Assembly: GCA_040768125.1 (NCBI GenBank)
Contig: JAXGNG010000004.1
Coordinates: forward strand, 310,001 to 374,000
Direction: 5' to 3'
Length of the DNA stretch: 64,000 nucleotides
From: RBG-16-49-21 sp040768125
Lineage (GTDB): Bacteria > Spirochaetota > UBA4802 > UBA5550
Both the position numbers and the translations under genes were made by a program. How positions within the stretch are numbered: the stretch's first letter is position 1; each line of letters opens with the position of its first letter. Below are positions 35,037 to 44,985 of this stretch, in pieces. The notes beneath the pieces are model-generated. The model was not told the origin of the DNA and made no database searches. It saw only the letters and a list, made by a program, of their open reading frames with translations.

Positions 35037-36383
35037 ATGCTGAATATCACCGAGAAAAAGCTGGAAAACGCCACCATGGAGCTCCAGGTTGAGGTGCCGG
35101 TCGAGAAGGTAGAAGAGGAATACCGCGAGGCCTTCAAGAAGCTGCAGTCCGTGGCCAAGATAGACGGGTTCCGGAAGGGGAAGGCGCCCATTGAGATGGT
35201 GGAGTCGCGGTACGGCAAAGAGGCCGACCGCGAGGTCGCCGAGAGCCTGGTGAAGAGCGTGTTTTTTGAAGCCATACAGGAGAAGGAGCTCCGTCCCATT
35301 ACCATGCCCCGCTATACGTACGAAAGTATTTCCCGCGAGTTGCCCTTCCTGTTCAAGGCCCTTTTCGAGGTGGCCCCCACGGTGGAGCTGGGAAAGTACA
35401 AGGGGATCGCCGCGAACGAGCAGGTATGCGAGGTCACCGGGGCGAACGTCCAGGCGGAGGTCGATTCGATACGGGAGCGATTCGCCTCGACGGAGAAAAA
35501 GGACGAGGGGCTGCCGCTGGCCAACGGCGACCTCGTGGTAATAAAGGTGAAGCGGATCGACGATATCGACGAGAGCGAGCGTGATAAGGCTGAATTCAAG
35601 GAGTACCGTATCATCGTTGGCAAGAGCAAGGACGAGTCCGCCCTTGACCGGTATATCACGGGAATGAAGGTAAACGACGAGAAGGAAGTCGAGGTGAAAT
35701 ACCCCAAGGACTACCAGATCCCGGACCTGGCGGGGCAGAAGGTCAAATACCATGTCGTCATAGGAGAAATCCACACGGTCACGCTTCCCGTGCTTGATGA
35801 CGATTTCGCGAAAAAGCTCGGGTACGAGTCAGTGGAAGACTTCCGTTCGAAGACCGGTGAATATCTCAGGAAATACGTCGAGGAGCGGATCAAGGGGGAC
35901 GCCAAGGCGCAGATATTGAAAGAGATCGTCGAGGGGAGCCGCTACGACATCCCCGAGTCGATGGTCCTGGGCGAGATGGACAGCCTGTTCAAGAAAACGA
36001 ACGAGAGCGTCGGCGTCAAGGCGGCGAACATCGATGAGTTCGCGGCGCTCATGGGAATGGACCCCGGGGCCTTCGGCGCCAGGCTGAGGGAGGAGGCGGA
36101 GCGCACCATCAAAACGACCCTTGCCCTGGCCGAGATCGTGAAGGTGGAGGGTCTCGTCGTTGATGAGAACCGTTATCGCGAGGTGGTGGAAAACATAGCG
36201 AAGCGCAACGAGAAGACCCCCGAAGAAATTGAGGAAATCATCGCAGGGAACGGGACGAAGGAATCTATCGAAAACGAGCTACGGCTCGATGCCGCCATGG
36301 AATTGATCTACGACCAGGGAAAGATCAAGAAAATGAAACCCATCTCCTTCGAGGAATTCGCGAAGACCCTGGGAAAGAACTAG
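35037..36383 (+). CDS. tig: Trigger factor
   Basis: Ribosome-bound chaperone and prolyl isomerase of 448 residues. The N-terminal ribosome-binding domain contains the signature GFRKGKAP at about residue 43. The FKBP-type isomerase domain occupies about 150-245, and the rest is the helical substrate-binding part. The start is the ATG at 35037 (MLNITEKKLEN), with AAGGAAGG upstream; the frame is open from 34962 but that part runs into the former IS target region. It opens the tig-clpP-clpX-lon order common in bacteria. The IS30 insertion lies 134 bases upstream and may have changed its promoter. Confidence 0.95.
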   Translation: MLNITEKKLENATMELQVEVPVEKVEEEYREAFKKLQSVAKIDGFRKGKAPIEMVESRYGKEADREVAESLVKSVFFEAIQEKELRPITMPRYTYESISRELPFLFKALFEVAPTVELGKYKGIAANEQVCEVTGANVQAEVDSIRERFASTEKKDEGLPLANGDLVVIKVKRIDDIDESERDKAEFKEYRIIVGKSKDESALDRYITGMKVNDEKEVEVKYPKDYQIPDLAGQKVKYHVVIGEIHTVTLPVLDDDFAKKLGYESVEDFRSKTGEYLRKYVEERIKGDAKAQILKEIVEGSRYDIPESMVLGEMDSLFKKTNESVGVKAANIDEFAALMGMDPGAFGARLREEAERTIKTTLALAEIVKVEGLVVDENRYREVVENIAKRNEKTPEEIEEIIAGNGTKESIENELRLDAAMELIYDQGKIKKMKPISFEEFAKTLGKN

Positions 36384-36753
36384 GATTTTCTCCTGTTCCC
36401 GCCGGGGTATTTTTTCATGGTTGATATTAATTGCTTGCTATATGTCCCATTACAGTATATTTTATAGACATGGGATGTCTTTCTGTTGACAATGCGGTAC
36501 CTCGCTCAATTAAGTCCCCTGACAATGGAACTCGCAGCAATGTACGATCCGGAGAGAGCAGGGGGCTGGTAGTGTCTCAGGCACGGCGGGCGCGTCGTGG
36601 GAATAATGCAGGTACAATAAAAATGGTTGCGATGAATTAAAGCCCCGTGCCGAGATTAGTAAGGGGTGGGGAAAAAAGTTGAAAATTATAAAAATTTAGT
36701 AGATTCTAAAGATCAGACACAGTATTTTCCAAAGTAAGGGAGGAATTACCGAG
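36384..36753. other. Intergenic region between tig and clpP, 370 bases
   Basis: AT-richer than its surroundings. A TTGACA at 36486-36491 followed after 17 bases by ATTAAG may be a weak promoter. A frame of 69 codons at 36431-36640 has no ribosome site and a composition unlike a protein. The clpP ribosome site is GGGAGG at about 36739-36744. I see no RNA gene. Confidence 0.45.
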
Positions 36754-37341
36754 ATGAGCCTGGTGCCGATAGTAGTGGAGCAAACGAGCCGCGGGGAGCG
36801 CTCCTATGACATATATTCACGACTCCTGAAGGACAGGATAGTATTCCTGGGCGAGAGTATCGACGATCATGTTTCAAGCCTCGTCATCGCCCAGATGCTC
36901 TTCCTCGAAGCGGAAGACCCGGACAAGGACATATTCCTTTACATAAACTCTCCCGGCGGCATCGTCACGTCGGGCCTGGCCATCTACGACACCATGCAAT
37001 ACATTAAACCTGACGTGTCGACGATCTGCATCGGCCAGGCGGCCTCCATGGGATCACTGCTCCTCGCCGCGGGGGCGAAGGGGAAGCGCTCCGCCCTTCC
37101 GAATTCACGGATCATGATCCACCAGCCGGCGGGGGGCTTCCAGGGTCAGGCGTCGGATATCGAGATCCAGGCCAAGGAGATCGTGAAGATCAAGAAGCGG
37201 CTGAACGAGATTTACGCCCTGCATACGGGACAAAAGATCGACAAGATCGAGCGTGACATGGACCGGGATTTCTTCATGACTCCGGCGGAGGCGATGGAGT
37301 ACGGTCTGATCGATAAAGTGATAGAACGCAACAAGCAGTAA
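36754..37341 (+). CDS. clpP: ATP-dependent Clp protease proteolytic subunit
   Basis: Serine protease of 195 residues that forms the 14-mer barrel used by ClpX and ClpA/C. The catalytic triad is at the standard positions: Ser98 in GQAASMGSLL, His123 in MIHQP and Asp172 in DRDFFM. It begins with the usual N-terminal loop (MSLVPIVVEQTSRGERSYD). The GGGAGG lies 10 bases upstream. clpX follows after nine bases. The 370-base gap to tig suggests its own promoter. Confidence 0.97.
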   Translation: MSLVPIVVEQTSRGERSYDIYSRLLKDRIVFLGESIDDHVSSLVIAQMLFLEAEDPDKDIFLYINSPGGIVTSGLAIYDTMQYIKPDVSTICIGQAASMGSLLLAAGAKGKRSALPNSRIMIHQPAGGFQGQASDIEIQAKEIVKIKKRLNEIYALHTGQKIDKIERDMDRDFFMTPAEAMEYGLIDKVIERNKQ

Positions 37342-37350
37342 GAGGTGGCC

Positions 37351-38607
37351 ATGTCGTCGAAGAAGAAGGAAGAAGTCGTAAGGCTCAACTGTTCGTTCTG
37401 CGGCAAGAGCCAGGATATCGTGAAGAAGCTTGTCGCGGGACCCGACGTTTACATCTGCGACGAGTGCATCGAGCTGTGCAACGAGATCGTGGCGGAGGAC
37501 CGCAGCAAGTCCTTCGAGGAGGATTTCCAGAACCTGCCGAAGCCAAAGGAGATCAAGGAGATCCTCGACCGGTACGTCATCGACCAGGACGAGGCGAAGA
37601 AGATACTCTCGGTCGCGGTATACAACCATTACAAGCGGATATTCTCGAACAGGAACCTGAAAAAAAACGACGTGGAGCTGGACAAGAGCAACATACTTCT
37701 CGCCGGACCCACGGGATCGGGCAAGACGCTCCTGGCCCAGACCCTGGCGCGCATACTCCAGGTGCCCTTCGCCATCGCCGACGCCACGTCTCTGACCGAG
37801 GCGGGCTACGTGGGAGAGGACGTGGAGAACATACTCCTGCGCCTGATACAGAACGCCGACGGGGACGTGAAGAAGGCGGAGATAGGCATCGTGTACATCG
37901 ATGAGATCGACAAGATATCGAGAAAGTCGGACAACCCGTCGATCACCAGGGACGTCTCGGGCGAGGGCGTGCAGCAGGCCCTCCTCAAGATCATCGAGGG
38001 TACCGTGGCGAACGTACCGCCCCAGGGGGGAAGAAAGCACCCCCACCAGGAGTTCATCTCCATCAACACGACGAACATACTTTTCATCTGCGGCGGGGCC
38101 TTTGTCGGCCTCGACAAGGTCGTGGAAGCACGGATCGGGAACAAGACCCTCGGTTTCGGGGCGGATATCCGCTCTCGCAAAGACGAGGAGCATGAAAACG
38201 TGCTGAGGAATCTCCTGCCGGAGGACCTGATCAAGTACGGCCTGATCCCCGAGTTCGTGGGACGGCTTCCCGTCGTCGCCGTGCTGGATGAACTGAGCAA
38301 GGAGGCCCTCATGCGGATCCTCACCGAGCCGATGAACGCCTTCACGAAGCAGTACAAGAAGATTTTTTCCTTCGAGGACGTCGAGCTCGAGTTCACCGAC
38401 GGCGCCATCGAGGAGGTCGCGTCCCTGTCAATGGCGCGGGAGTCCGGGGCACGTGGTCTCCGGGCGGTGCTCGAGAAGCTGATGCTCGACCTGATGTTCG
38501 ACATCCCATCGATGGGGAATGTCGCTAAGATCGTGATCACCCGGGAGATGGTCGCGGGCCAGAAAGGGCCGGATGTATTGGATAGGAAAGCTGAAAAAAC
38601 GGCCTGA
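37351..38607 (+). CDS. clpX: ATP-dependent Clp protease ATP-binding subunit ClpX
   Basis: AAA+ unfoldase of 418 residues. The zinc-binding N-terminal domain has CSFCGK and CDECIELC. Walker A is GPTGSGKT and Walker B is VYIDEIDKI; the pore loop GYVGEDVE is conserved. The IGF-type loop for ClpP docking is expected in the segment near residue 260 (KTLGFGAD). A GTG at 37345 is in frame, but GAGG at 37342 suits the ATG at 37351. It follows clpP directly. Confidence 0.96.
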   Translation: MSSKKKEEVVRLNCSFCGKSQDIVKKLVAGPDVYICDECIELCNEIVAEDRSKSFEEDFQNLPKPKEIKEILDRYVIDQDEAKKILSVAVYNHYKRIFSNRNLKKNDVELDKSNILLAGPTGSGKTLLAQTLARILQVPFAIADATSLTEAGYVGEDVENILLRLIQNADGDVKKAEIGIVYIDEIDKISRKSDNPSITRDVSGEGVQQALLKIIEGTVANVPPQGGRKHPHQEFISINTTNILFICGGAFVGLDKVVEARIGNKTLGFGADIRSRKDEEHENVLRNLLPEDLIKYGLIPEFVGRLPVVAVLDELSKEALMRILTEPMNAFTKQYKKIFSFEDVELEFTDGAIEEVASLSMARESGARGLRAVLEKLMLDLMFDIPSMGNVAKIVITREMVAGQKGPDVLDRKAEKTA

Positions 38608-38710
38608 GGCATCCCCCCGAGCGGGACGGATTTTTGTATCTTTTCCCGGTAAATCCGTTCTGACATAGAACCGCGGCGCAATCGCCGTGACGCAGTGCAT
38701 GGAAACGAGT

Positions 38711-41155
38711 ATGAAAAAAACAATAGATTTCGGCAAGAACTACCCGCTACTTCCCCTGCGGGACGTTGTCGTGTTTCCCCACATGGTGATCCCCCTTTTC
38801 GTGGGGAGGGAGAAATCGGTGAGGGCCCTGGACAGCGCCATGAAGGGTGACCGCCTCATCGTCCTGGCGACCCAGAAGGATGCCCATGTGTCCATACCTG
38901 ACCGTGAGGATCTCTACGAGGTAGGCACCATCGCGGAAATACTGCAGCTCCTGAAGCTCCCCGATGGGACCATCAAGGTCCTCGTCGAGGGCCTGGTTCG
39001 CGTGTATCTCTCGGAATTCATCGAAGCGGATGAAACGATACGCGTGGCCGTGCGGGATATCGAACGCGAGGTCGAGGCGGGTGCGGAATCCTCCACGCAT
39101 AAAAAAATACTTCTCGAAGCCTTCGACAAGTACATCAAGCTTAACAAGAAGGTGCCGCGTGAGGCGCTGACCTCAGTGGAGAGCATTGAGGACCTTTCGC
39201 ATCTCTGTGACGTCGTCGCGTCCCATGTTGAGATGAAAATCGCCTACAAGCAGTCGCTCCTTGACACGGGGAATCCGGCGGACAGGGCGCAGAAGCTCCT
39301 GGAGTTCATCAACGGCGAGATCGAGGTCATGTACATCGAAAAGAAGATACAGGGCCAGGTCCGCAAGCAGATGGAAAAGACCCAGAAGGAATATTACCTG
39401 AACGAGCAGATGAAGGTGATACGGAAGGAGCTCGGCCAGGGTGACGGCGAAGTGGACGAGATCGAGGAGCTGAAAAAGTCCATAGAAGAGGCGAAGATGA
39501 GCACCGAGGCGAGGGCCAAGGCTCTCCAGGAGATCAAGCGCCTTGAGAAGATGCCCCCCATGTCGGCCGAATCCGCGGTGGTGCGCAATTACATCGAGTG
39601 GCTTCGGGACGTCCCCTGGCACAAGAAGACGCGTGACAACCGGGACATCCAGCACGCCATGGACATTCTCAACGAGGACCATTACGGCCTCGAGGACGTT
39701 AAGGAGCGGATCATCGAGTACATCGCCGTGCGCCAGCTTTCGAAGAAACTGAAGGGCCCCATACTATGCTTCGTGGGCCCTCCAGGCGTAGGCAAGACAT
39801 CGCTGGGCAGGTCCGTGGCCAGGGCCCTGGGGAGGAATTTCGTGCGCATGTCCCTCGGGGGAGTGAGGGACGAGGCCGAGATCAGGGGCCATCGGAGGAC
39901 CTATGTCGGGGCGCTCCCCGGCCGCATTATCCAGCTCATGAAAAAGGCCGGGTCCGTCAACCCCCTGCTCCTCCTCGACGAGGTCGACAAGATGTCGATG
40001 GACTTCAGGGGAGATCCCTCTTCGGCGCTCCTCGAGGTGCTTGACCCGGAGCAGAACAACTCCTTCGTGGACCATTACATGGAGGTAAGCTACGACCTCA
40101 GCCAGGTGATGTTCATCACCACGGCGAACGTGCAGCACAAGATCCCGGCGCCCCTCCTTGACAGGATGGAGATCATAGAGATCACCAGCTATACCGAGCC
40201 GGAAAAGCTGAATATCGCGAAGAATTTCCTCCTTGCCAAGCAGATCGAGGAAAACGGCCTTCGGACGGAAAACATCGAGTATCCCGAGGACATGATCCTC
40301 TATACCATACGACACTATACCCGCGAGGCCGGGGTGCGCAGTCTGGAGCGGGTAATTGCCAAGGTGTGCCGCAAGGTAGCCCGTGAGGTGGTCATCAACG
40401 GGCCGGAGTACCGGCGGGTCATCGATGAAACGATACTCGGCGCCTACCTGGGTCCCATAAAATTCAAGTTCGGCATCAAGGATACCAGGAACGAGGTGGG
40501 GCTTGTGAATGGCCTTGCCTGGACCGAGGTGGGAGGGGACATCCTGAACATCGAGGCCTCGCTGATCAAGGGGAAGGGGAAGCTCACCCTGACGGGTAAG
40601 CTGGGCGAGGTGATGCAGGAATCGGCCCAGGCGGCGCTGACCTATATCAAGGCCAACCAGCAGTTTTTCAAGATCAACGACGAATACGTCCGTAACAGGG
40701 ACATACATCTCCACGTGCCCGAGGGCGCCATACCGAAGGACGGCCCATCGGCCGGCATAACCATGGCCGTGGTGCTTGGATCGCTCCTCTCCTCAATACC
40801 CGTACGCTGCGACGTGGCAATGACGGGGGAGATAACCCTCCGGGGGAAGGTGCTTCCCGTGGGCGGACTCAAGGAAAAGATCCTGGCGGCCCACCGCGCC
40901 GACATCCGTCACGTAATTCTTCCCTCGGAGAACGAGAAGGACCTCGAAAAGATTCCCGCCGACGTGAAGGAGAAGATGGTGTTTCACCCCGTAAGCACCA
41001 TGGAGGAGGTCCTCTTCCTCGCCCTCGAGAGCCCGGACAGGTTTTTCAAGGACGAGAACAAGACAAGGCTCCTCTACGATCGGTGGAAGGACACGATCGA
41101 CGACTGGAAGGTGGAGATCAACGGCGACGCCAATGAGCAGGCGGTAAAGATGTAG
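38711..41155 (+). CDS. lon: ATP-dependent protease La
   Basis: Lon protease of 814 residues. The N-terminal substrate domain starts with YPLLPLRDVVVFPHM. The AAA+ domain has Walker A GPPGVGKTS and Walker B LLLLDEVDKMS. The protease dyad is Ser680 in PKDGPSAG and Lys723 in GGLKEK. In-frame ATGs at 38687 and 38699 exist; 38711 is chosen because the family starts near this point and GGAAACGAG precedes it. It lies 103 bases after clpX. The gene ends seven bases from the convergent methyltransferase gene, with no clear terminator between them. Confidence 0.96.
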   Translation: MKKTIDFGKNYPLLPLRDVVVFPHMVIPLFVGREKSVRALDSAMKGDRLIVLATQKDAHVSIPDREDLYEVGTIAEILQLLKLPDGTIKVLVEGLVRVYLSEFIEADETIRVAVRDIEREVEAGAESSTHKKILLEAFDKYIKLNKKVPREALTSVESIEDLSHLCDVVASHVEMKIAYKQSLLDTGNPADRAQKLLEFINGEIEVMYIEKKIQGQVRKQMEKTQKEYYLNEQMKVIRKELGQGDGEVDEIEELKKSIEEAKMSTEARAKALQEIKRLEKMPPMSAESAVVRNYIEWLRDVPWHKKTRDNRDIQHAMDILNEDHYGLEDVKERIIEYIAVRQLSKKLKGPILCFVGPPGVGKTSLGRSVARALGRNFVRMSLGGVRDEAEIRGHRRTYVGALPGRIIQLMKKAGSVNPLLLLDEVDKMSMDFRGDPSSALLEVLDPEQNNSFVDHYMEVSYDLSQVMFITTANVQHKIPAPLLDRMEIIEITSYTEPEKLNIAKNFLLAKQIEENGLRTENIEYPEDMILYTIRHYTREAGVRSLERVIAKVCRKVAREVVINGPEYRRVIDETILGAYLGPIKFKFGIKDTRNEVGLVNGLAWTEVGGDILNIEASLIKGKGKLTLTGKLGEVMQESAQAALTYIKANQQFFKINDEYVRNRDIHLHVPEGAIPKDGPSAGITMAVVLGSLLSSIPVRCDVAMTGEITLRGKVLPVGGLKEKILAAHRADIRHVILPSENEKDLEKIPADVKEKMVFHPVSTMEEVLFLALESPDRFFKDENKTRLLYDRWKDTIDDWKVEINGDANEQAVKM

Positions 41156-41162
41156 CCCGGTC

Positions 41163-41924
41163 CTAAAGGGGCCCCGGTTTATCGAACACCACCACCATCC
41201 TGTTCGAGTTCTCATCGTAAGGCTCGGAAAGAAAATTCGCGTACACCTTCGACAGTGAAAGCCCCGGGGTCTCGATGAATCGCGTTATTTCATCGGGCGT
41301 GAATGCCCGCATCAGGTGGCGGTCACGAAGCGTCTTCATCCCCCCGGGACCTTCGATCCGGTAGCGGTAATTAACCTCAACGACGGTCTTATCCGTGTCG
41401 CCCCTCATGGCGAAGCCACGCTCCCTGCCGATCGTCGATCCATCGAAACGGGTCGTGGAAACGGGCCCAATGTCCTTTTCCCGGATTTTGAGGATGGGCG
41501 GCGCATTCCATATTTCAAGGACCCCCCTTCCGTCTCGCTTCAGGGCCCTCCCGATGCGTGCAAGCATTGATTCGACGTCCCCGTCATGGATGAGGTAATT
41601 GAAGGAGCCGAAGAGGGAGATGACAATGTCGAAATGGTCTTCATAGTCCATCTCGGACATGTCTTGCAAAATGTAATCCGCCGCGTCGGGGAATCGGGAC
41701 CGCGCTATGGCGAGCATCTCCTCGCTGTCGTCGATGCCGGTGCAGCGAAGACCCGCCCTGGAAAGAAGGTCAAGATGCTCGCCGGTGCCGCATCCCAGGT
41801 CGAGGAGTGCGGCGCCAGGGCGGCATCCCGGGAGATCCAGGATAAACGAAACGTCCTGGGAAATATCCCGGTGGTTTTTCTCAATGGCGAAATAGTATTG
41901 CGCGAGGTCGTGGTAGAGCTTCAT
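41163..41924 (-). CDS. Class I SAM-dependent methyltransferase
   Basis: Protein of 253 residues. Motif I is LLDLGCGTGEHLDLL; GIDDSEEMLAIAR and DYILQDMSEMDY follow as motifs II and III. The C-terminal part resembles small-molecule methyltransferases (FTPDEITRFIET). The ATG at 41924 (MKLYHDLAQYY) overlaps the ptsI stop by four bases; the frame is open far upstream but inside ptsI. The substrate is unknown. Confidence 0.85.
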   Translation of the reverse strand: MKLYHDLAQYYFAIEKNHRDISQDVSFILDLPGCRPGAALLDLGCGTGEHLDLLSRAGLRCTGIDDSEEMLAIARSRFPDAADYILQDMSEMDYEDHFDIVISLFGSFNYLIHDGDVESMLARIGRALKRDGRGVLEIWNAPPILKIREKDIGPVSTTRFDGSTIGRERGFAMRGDTDKTVVEVNYRYRIEGPGGMKTLRDRHLMRAFTPDEITRFIETPGLSLSKVYANFLSEPYDENSNRMVVVFDKPGPL

Positions 41925-43666
41925 GTTTTCAGGGATTGGAAGATTTCCTTGAACTTCCTGCGGACCGTGTCCTCGATGAGAGCGGTGTCCTCGAGGAGCA
42001 GCAGGGATGAGACGAGTTCCTCGCACTGGGCGATTGACACGGAGCGAATGATTTTTTTCACCTGGTACATGTACACGGGACTCATGGAGAGCCGCCGAAA
42101 GCCAAGGCCAAGGAGGACCATCGTGTATTGGGGTTCGCCCGCCATTTCCCCGCAAATGGAAAGGGGCGTGCCGCTGGCCCTCGATGTTTCAACGATCTGC
42201 TTCAGGAAACGCAGCACGGAGAGGTTGAGCGGATTGTAGAGGTAGGCGATTTTTTCGCTTATCCGGTCAACGGCGAGAAGGTACTGGACCAGGTCATTGG
42301 TCCCCACGGAAAAGAAGTCGGCGTGACGGGCGAGGACGTCGGCATTGATGACCGCCGAGGGGACCTCGATCATCAGCCCTATCTTGATCTCCTCGTCGAA
42401 GGGAATTCCCTCGCGACGCAGTTCGTCCATTATCTCGCCGGTGATTGCCCGGGCCTTTTTAAGTTCTTCGACCGTGGTGATCATGGGGAACATCAGCTTC
42501 ACGTTGCCGTAGTGGCTCGCCCGAAGGATCGCCCTGATCTGTATCCTGAAGAGATCGATGTTCTCCAGGCTGAAACGGATCGCCCTGCATCCCAGGAAGG
42601 GATTCCGCTCGCGGGCGTCGTCGGAGAAGGCGTAGACCTTGTCGGCGCCCACGTCGATGGTGCGTATCACGACGGGCATGGGCTTGAAGAACTCGGCGAC
42701 GCGCCGGTATTCGGAAAACTGCGTATCTTCATCGGGAAGAGACTGGTCAATGAAGAGAAATTCGGAGCGGAAAAGACCTATGCCCTGGGCGCCATGGTCC
42801 TTGATGATTTTCATCTCGTCGGGTATTTCAATGTTCCCGTAGATGAAGATATCCTCCCCGTCCAGGGTCTGTGCGGGGAGGCTGGTGAGCTTCGCGAGTT
42901 CGATTTCAAGGTCGCGGAAATCCCTGTCCTGCTGGCGATATTCCTCGATCTCTTCCGGGGTCGGGTCGATGATGATCCTGCCATGGACCGCGTCAACGAT
43001 GACGGTGTCGCCGGTTTTCACCATGGATGTGGCGTTATGGGTGCCCACGATCGCCGGTATTTCCAGGGCGCGGGCCATGATTGCCGTGTGAGATGTGCGG
43101 GCTCCCCGGTCCGTGACGAAGGCGATTACGTGTTCCTTGTTCATGAGGGCAGTGTCAGAGGGGGTCAGGTCAGGCGCGAAGAGGATCACCTCTTCAGTTA
43201 TATCCTGGAGGGATGAGGATTCGGTCCTGAGAAGGTTTGCCACGAGCCGCCGGTTGATGTCGGAGATATCGATAATGCGCTCGCGGAGGTAGTCGTCCTT
43301 GATCGAGGACAGGCCGCCGATCAGTTCGAGGGAAATGTCATTGATTGCCCACTCGGCGTTTTTTCGTTCCTGGAGAATCGTCTCCCTGGCCTTCTTCACC
43401 ACCAGGGGGTCTTCAAGGACCATGATGTGGCTGGTGAAAATGTCCGCCATTTCCTTCGAAAGGTTTGAAGAGATCTGGTCCTGGATAGCCGCCAGTTCAT
43501 TCTTCGTCTCCTCCACGGCTCTTTCGAAGCGCTCGATTTCGCGGTCGACTTCGTCTTCGGATATCTGGTACCTCGGGATGATGAGTGTCTCGCCGAGGTA
43601 CACGTAGGCCTTGCCGATACGTATGCCCGGTGAGGCGATCGTTCCTTTGGTGATAATCGTAGGCAT
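41921..43666 (-). CDS. ptsI: PEP-protein phosphotransferase, enzyme I of the PTS
   Basis: Takes phosphate from phosphoenolpyruvate and hands it to HPr. The 581-residue protein has the phospho-histidine His193 in GARTSHTAIMAR, the PEP-binding ICGEMAGEP and the FSVGTNDLVQY motif. It lacks a GAF domain, so it is the sugar-type EI rather than EI-Ntr. The start is the ATG at 43666, with AGGAAC upstream. There is no HPr or EII gene nearby, so the phosphate acceptor must be encoded elsewhere; many spirochaetes use an incomplete PTS for regulation. Confidence 0.95.
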   Translation of the reverse strand: MPTIITKGTIASPGIRIGKAYVYLGETLIIPRYQISEDEVDREIERFERAVEETKNELAAIQDQISSNLSKEMADIFTSHIMVLEDPLVVKKARETILQERKNAEWAINDISLELIGGLSSIKDDYLRERIIDISDINRRLVANLLRTESSSLQDITEEVILFAPDLTPSDTALMNKEHVIAFVTDRGARTSHTAIMARALEIPAIVGTHNATSMVKTGDTVIVDAVHGRIIIDPTPEEIEEYRQQDRDFRDLEIELAKLTSLPAQTLDGEDIFIYGNIEIPDEMKIIKDHGAQGIGLFRSEFLFIDQSLPDEDTQFSEYRRVAEFFKPMPVVIRTIDVGADKVYAFSDDARERNPFLGCRAIRFSLENIDLFRIQIRAILRASHYGNVKLMFPMITTVEELKKARAITGEIMDELRREGIPFDEEIKIGLMIEVPSAVINADVLARHADFFSVGTNDLVQYLLAVDRISEKIAYLYNPLNLSVLRFLKQIVETSRASGTPLSICGEMAGEPQYTMVLLGLGFRRLSMSPVYMYQVKKIIRSVSIAQCEELVSSLLLLEDTALIEDTVRRKFKEIFQSLKT

Positions 43667-43847
43667 CTCGTGTTCCTGGTTGAAATCAGCCGCGCTCCCT
43701 CGGGGGAAGGCGGCCGCCGGATCGTTCACTTTCTTTCCCTCCCCTCGGGTCGGGGAGGAGTCCCAATCTTCAGCGCGTCAGAAAGGGATATGCTTGGCAT
43801 CCTGTCTTCGCTGTCAAGTGTTATTGAAACCCTGAGGCGCCGTGCCG

Positions 43848-44897
43848 TCAGGGGTAAAATGCGGGCACCATGAGCCCCGAGGATTCCTCCAGGCCGAGCA
43901 TGATATTCGCGCACTGGACCGCGTTTCCCGCCTGGCCCTTCACAAGGTTGTCGATCGCAGAAATCACCACGATTTTCCCCGTCCGTGAATCGAAGATCGG
44001 GCGGATGGAACACCGGTTCGATCCCCGCACATCAGCGGTCTGCGGGGATCGATCGGTTATTTCGACAAAGGGCGCGTCCCGGTAATAGTCACGATAGGCC
44101 TCCACGAGGGGGGCGTCACCGGCGATCCCCCCTGCGGGATCCATGTAGGATACCACGAGTATGCCGCGGTTGAGCGGGACGACGCGGGGGATAAAAAGCA
44201 CGGAGTAGTTCCCCCCGCCTGACGAGTTGATAACGTTCTCCACCTCGACGCGGTGCTGGTGCGTTCCCTCCCGGTAGGTATTGACGTTTTCGTGGCGCTG
44301 GGGATAGAGGTTCGCCTCCCCGGAATTCTTTCCCGCCCCGGACACTCCCGTAACGCCGTCGCAAATGATGGTTCCGGGGGATGCAAGGCCCGACTCCACT
44401 GCGGGGAGAATCCCCAGTATCATGGCGATGGCAAAGCAACCCGGGTTGCCCACGATCTCGGCCTTTCGTATGCGGTCGCGGTATTTCTCAGGCAGGCCGT
44501 ATACCGATCGGGCAAGCGTTTCGGGCGCGAGGTGGTTCTCCTCGAGCCCGCGGTTTCGCGCGTAGACGGCGTAGTCCCCGGCCCCGGAGAAACGGAAATC
44601 GCCGCTGAAGTCTATGACGCGGATCCCCCTGCTGCTGAAATCGCCGATCATCCCCATTCCCGCGCGGTCAGGGGTGGAGAGAAACGCGACATCGATGCCG
44701 TCGTAGTCGATCTTTTCGGGTGGATCCACCGTGAGATCGCAGAAGCCGCGCAGGTGCGGGAAGACGTCGCTCACGGGCCTGCCCGCGTCCTTTCTTGCCG
44801 CGAGTTGCCGTATATTCATTCCTGGGTGCCGGAGTAGTATCTCGATGAGTCCCAGGCCCCCGAAGCCGGTGGCCCCCACGATGGTAACCTGTTTCAT
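43848..44897 (-). CDS. argC: N-acetyl-gamma-glutamyl-phosphate reductase
   Basis: Third step of arginine synthesis, NADPH-dependent. The 349-residue protein begins with the Rossmann motif VTIVGATGFGGLGL. The active Cys is Cys154 in GNPGCFAIA, and GTHQHRVE supplies the His. DFSGDFRF is also typical. No other arg gene is in the window. The gene lies 181 bases upstream of ptsI. Confidence 0.95.
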   Translation of the reverse strand: MKQVTIVGATGFGGLGLIEILLRHPGMNIRQLAARKDAGRPVSDVFPHLRGFCDLTVDPPEKIDYDGIDVAFLSTPDRAGMGMIGDFSSRGIRVIDFSGDFRFSGAGDYAVYARNRGLEENHLAPETLARSVYGLPEKYRDRIRKAEIVGNPGCFAIAMILGILPAVESGLASPGTIICDGVTGVSGAGKNSGEANLYPQRHENVNTYREGTHQHRVEVENVINSSGGGNYSVLFIPRVVPLNRGILVVSYMDPAGGIAGDAPLVEAYRDYYRDAPFVEITDRSPQTADVRGSNRCSIRPIFDSRTGKIVVISAIDNLVKGQAGNAVQCANIMLGLEESSGLMVPAFYP

Positions 44898-44985
44898 GAC
44901 CTTTCACGCTCCGCGTGGTGTGGCGCCTCCCCCCGCGCATCGGAAGTGAGCATCATCACCGGCCGCGTCATTTGTAAAGTTTTTT

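Noticed and set aside
36431..36640. A 69-codon frame between tig and clpP
   Set aside because: No ribosome site, odd composition and no neighbour logic; treated as intergenic.
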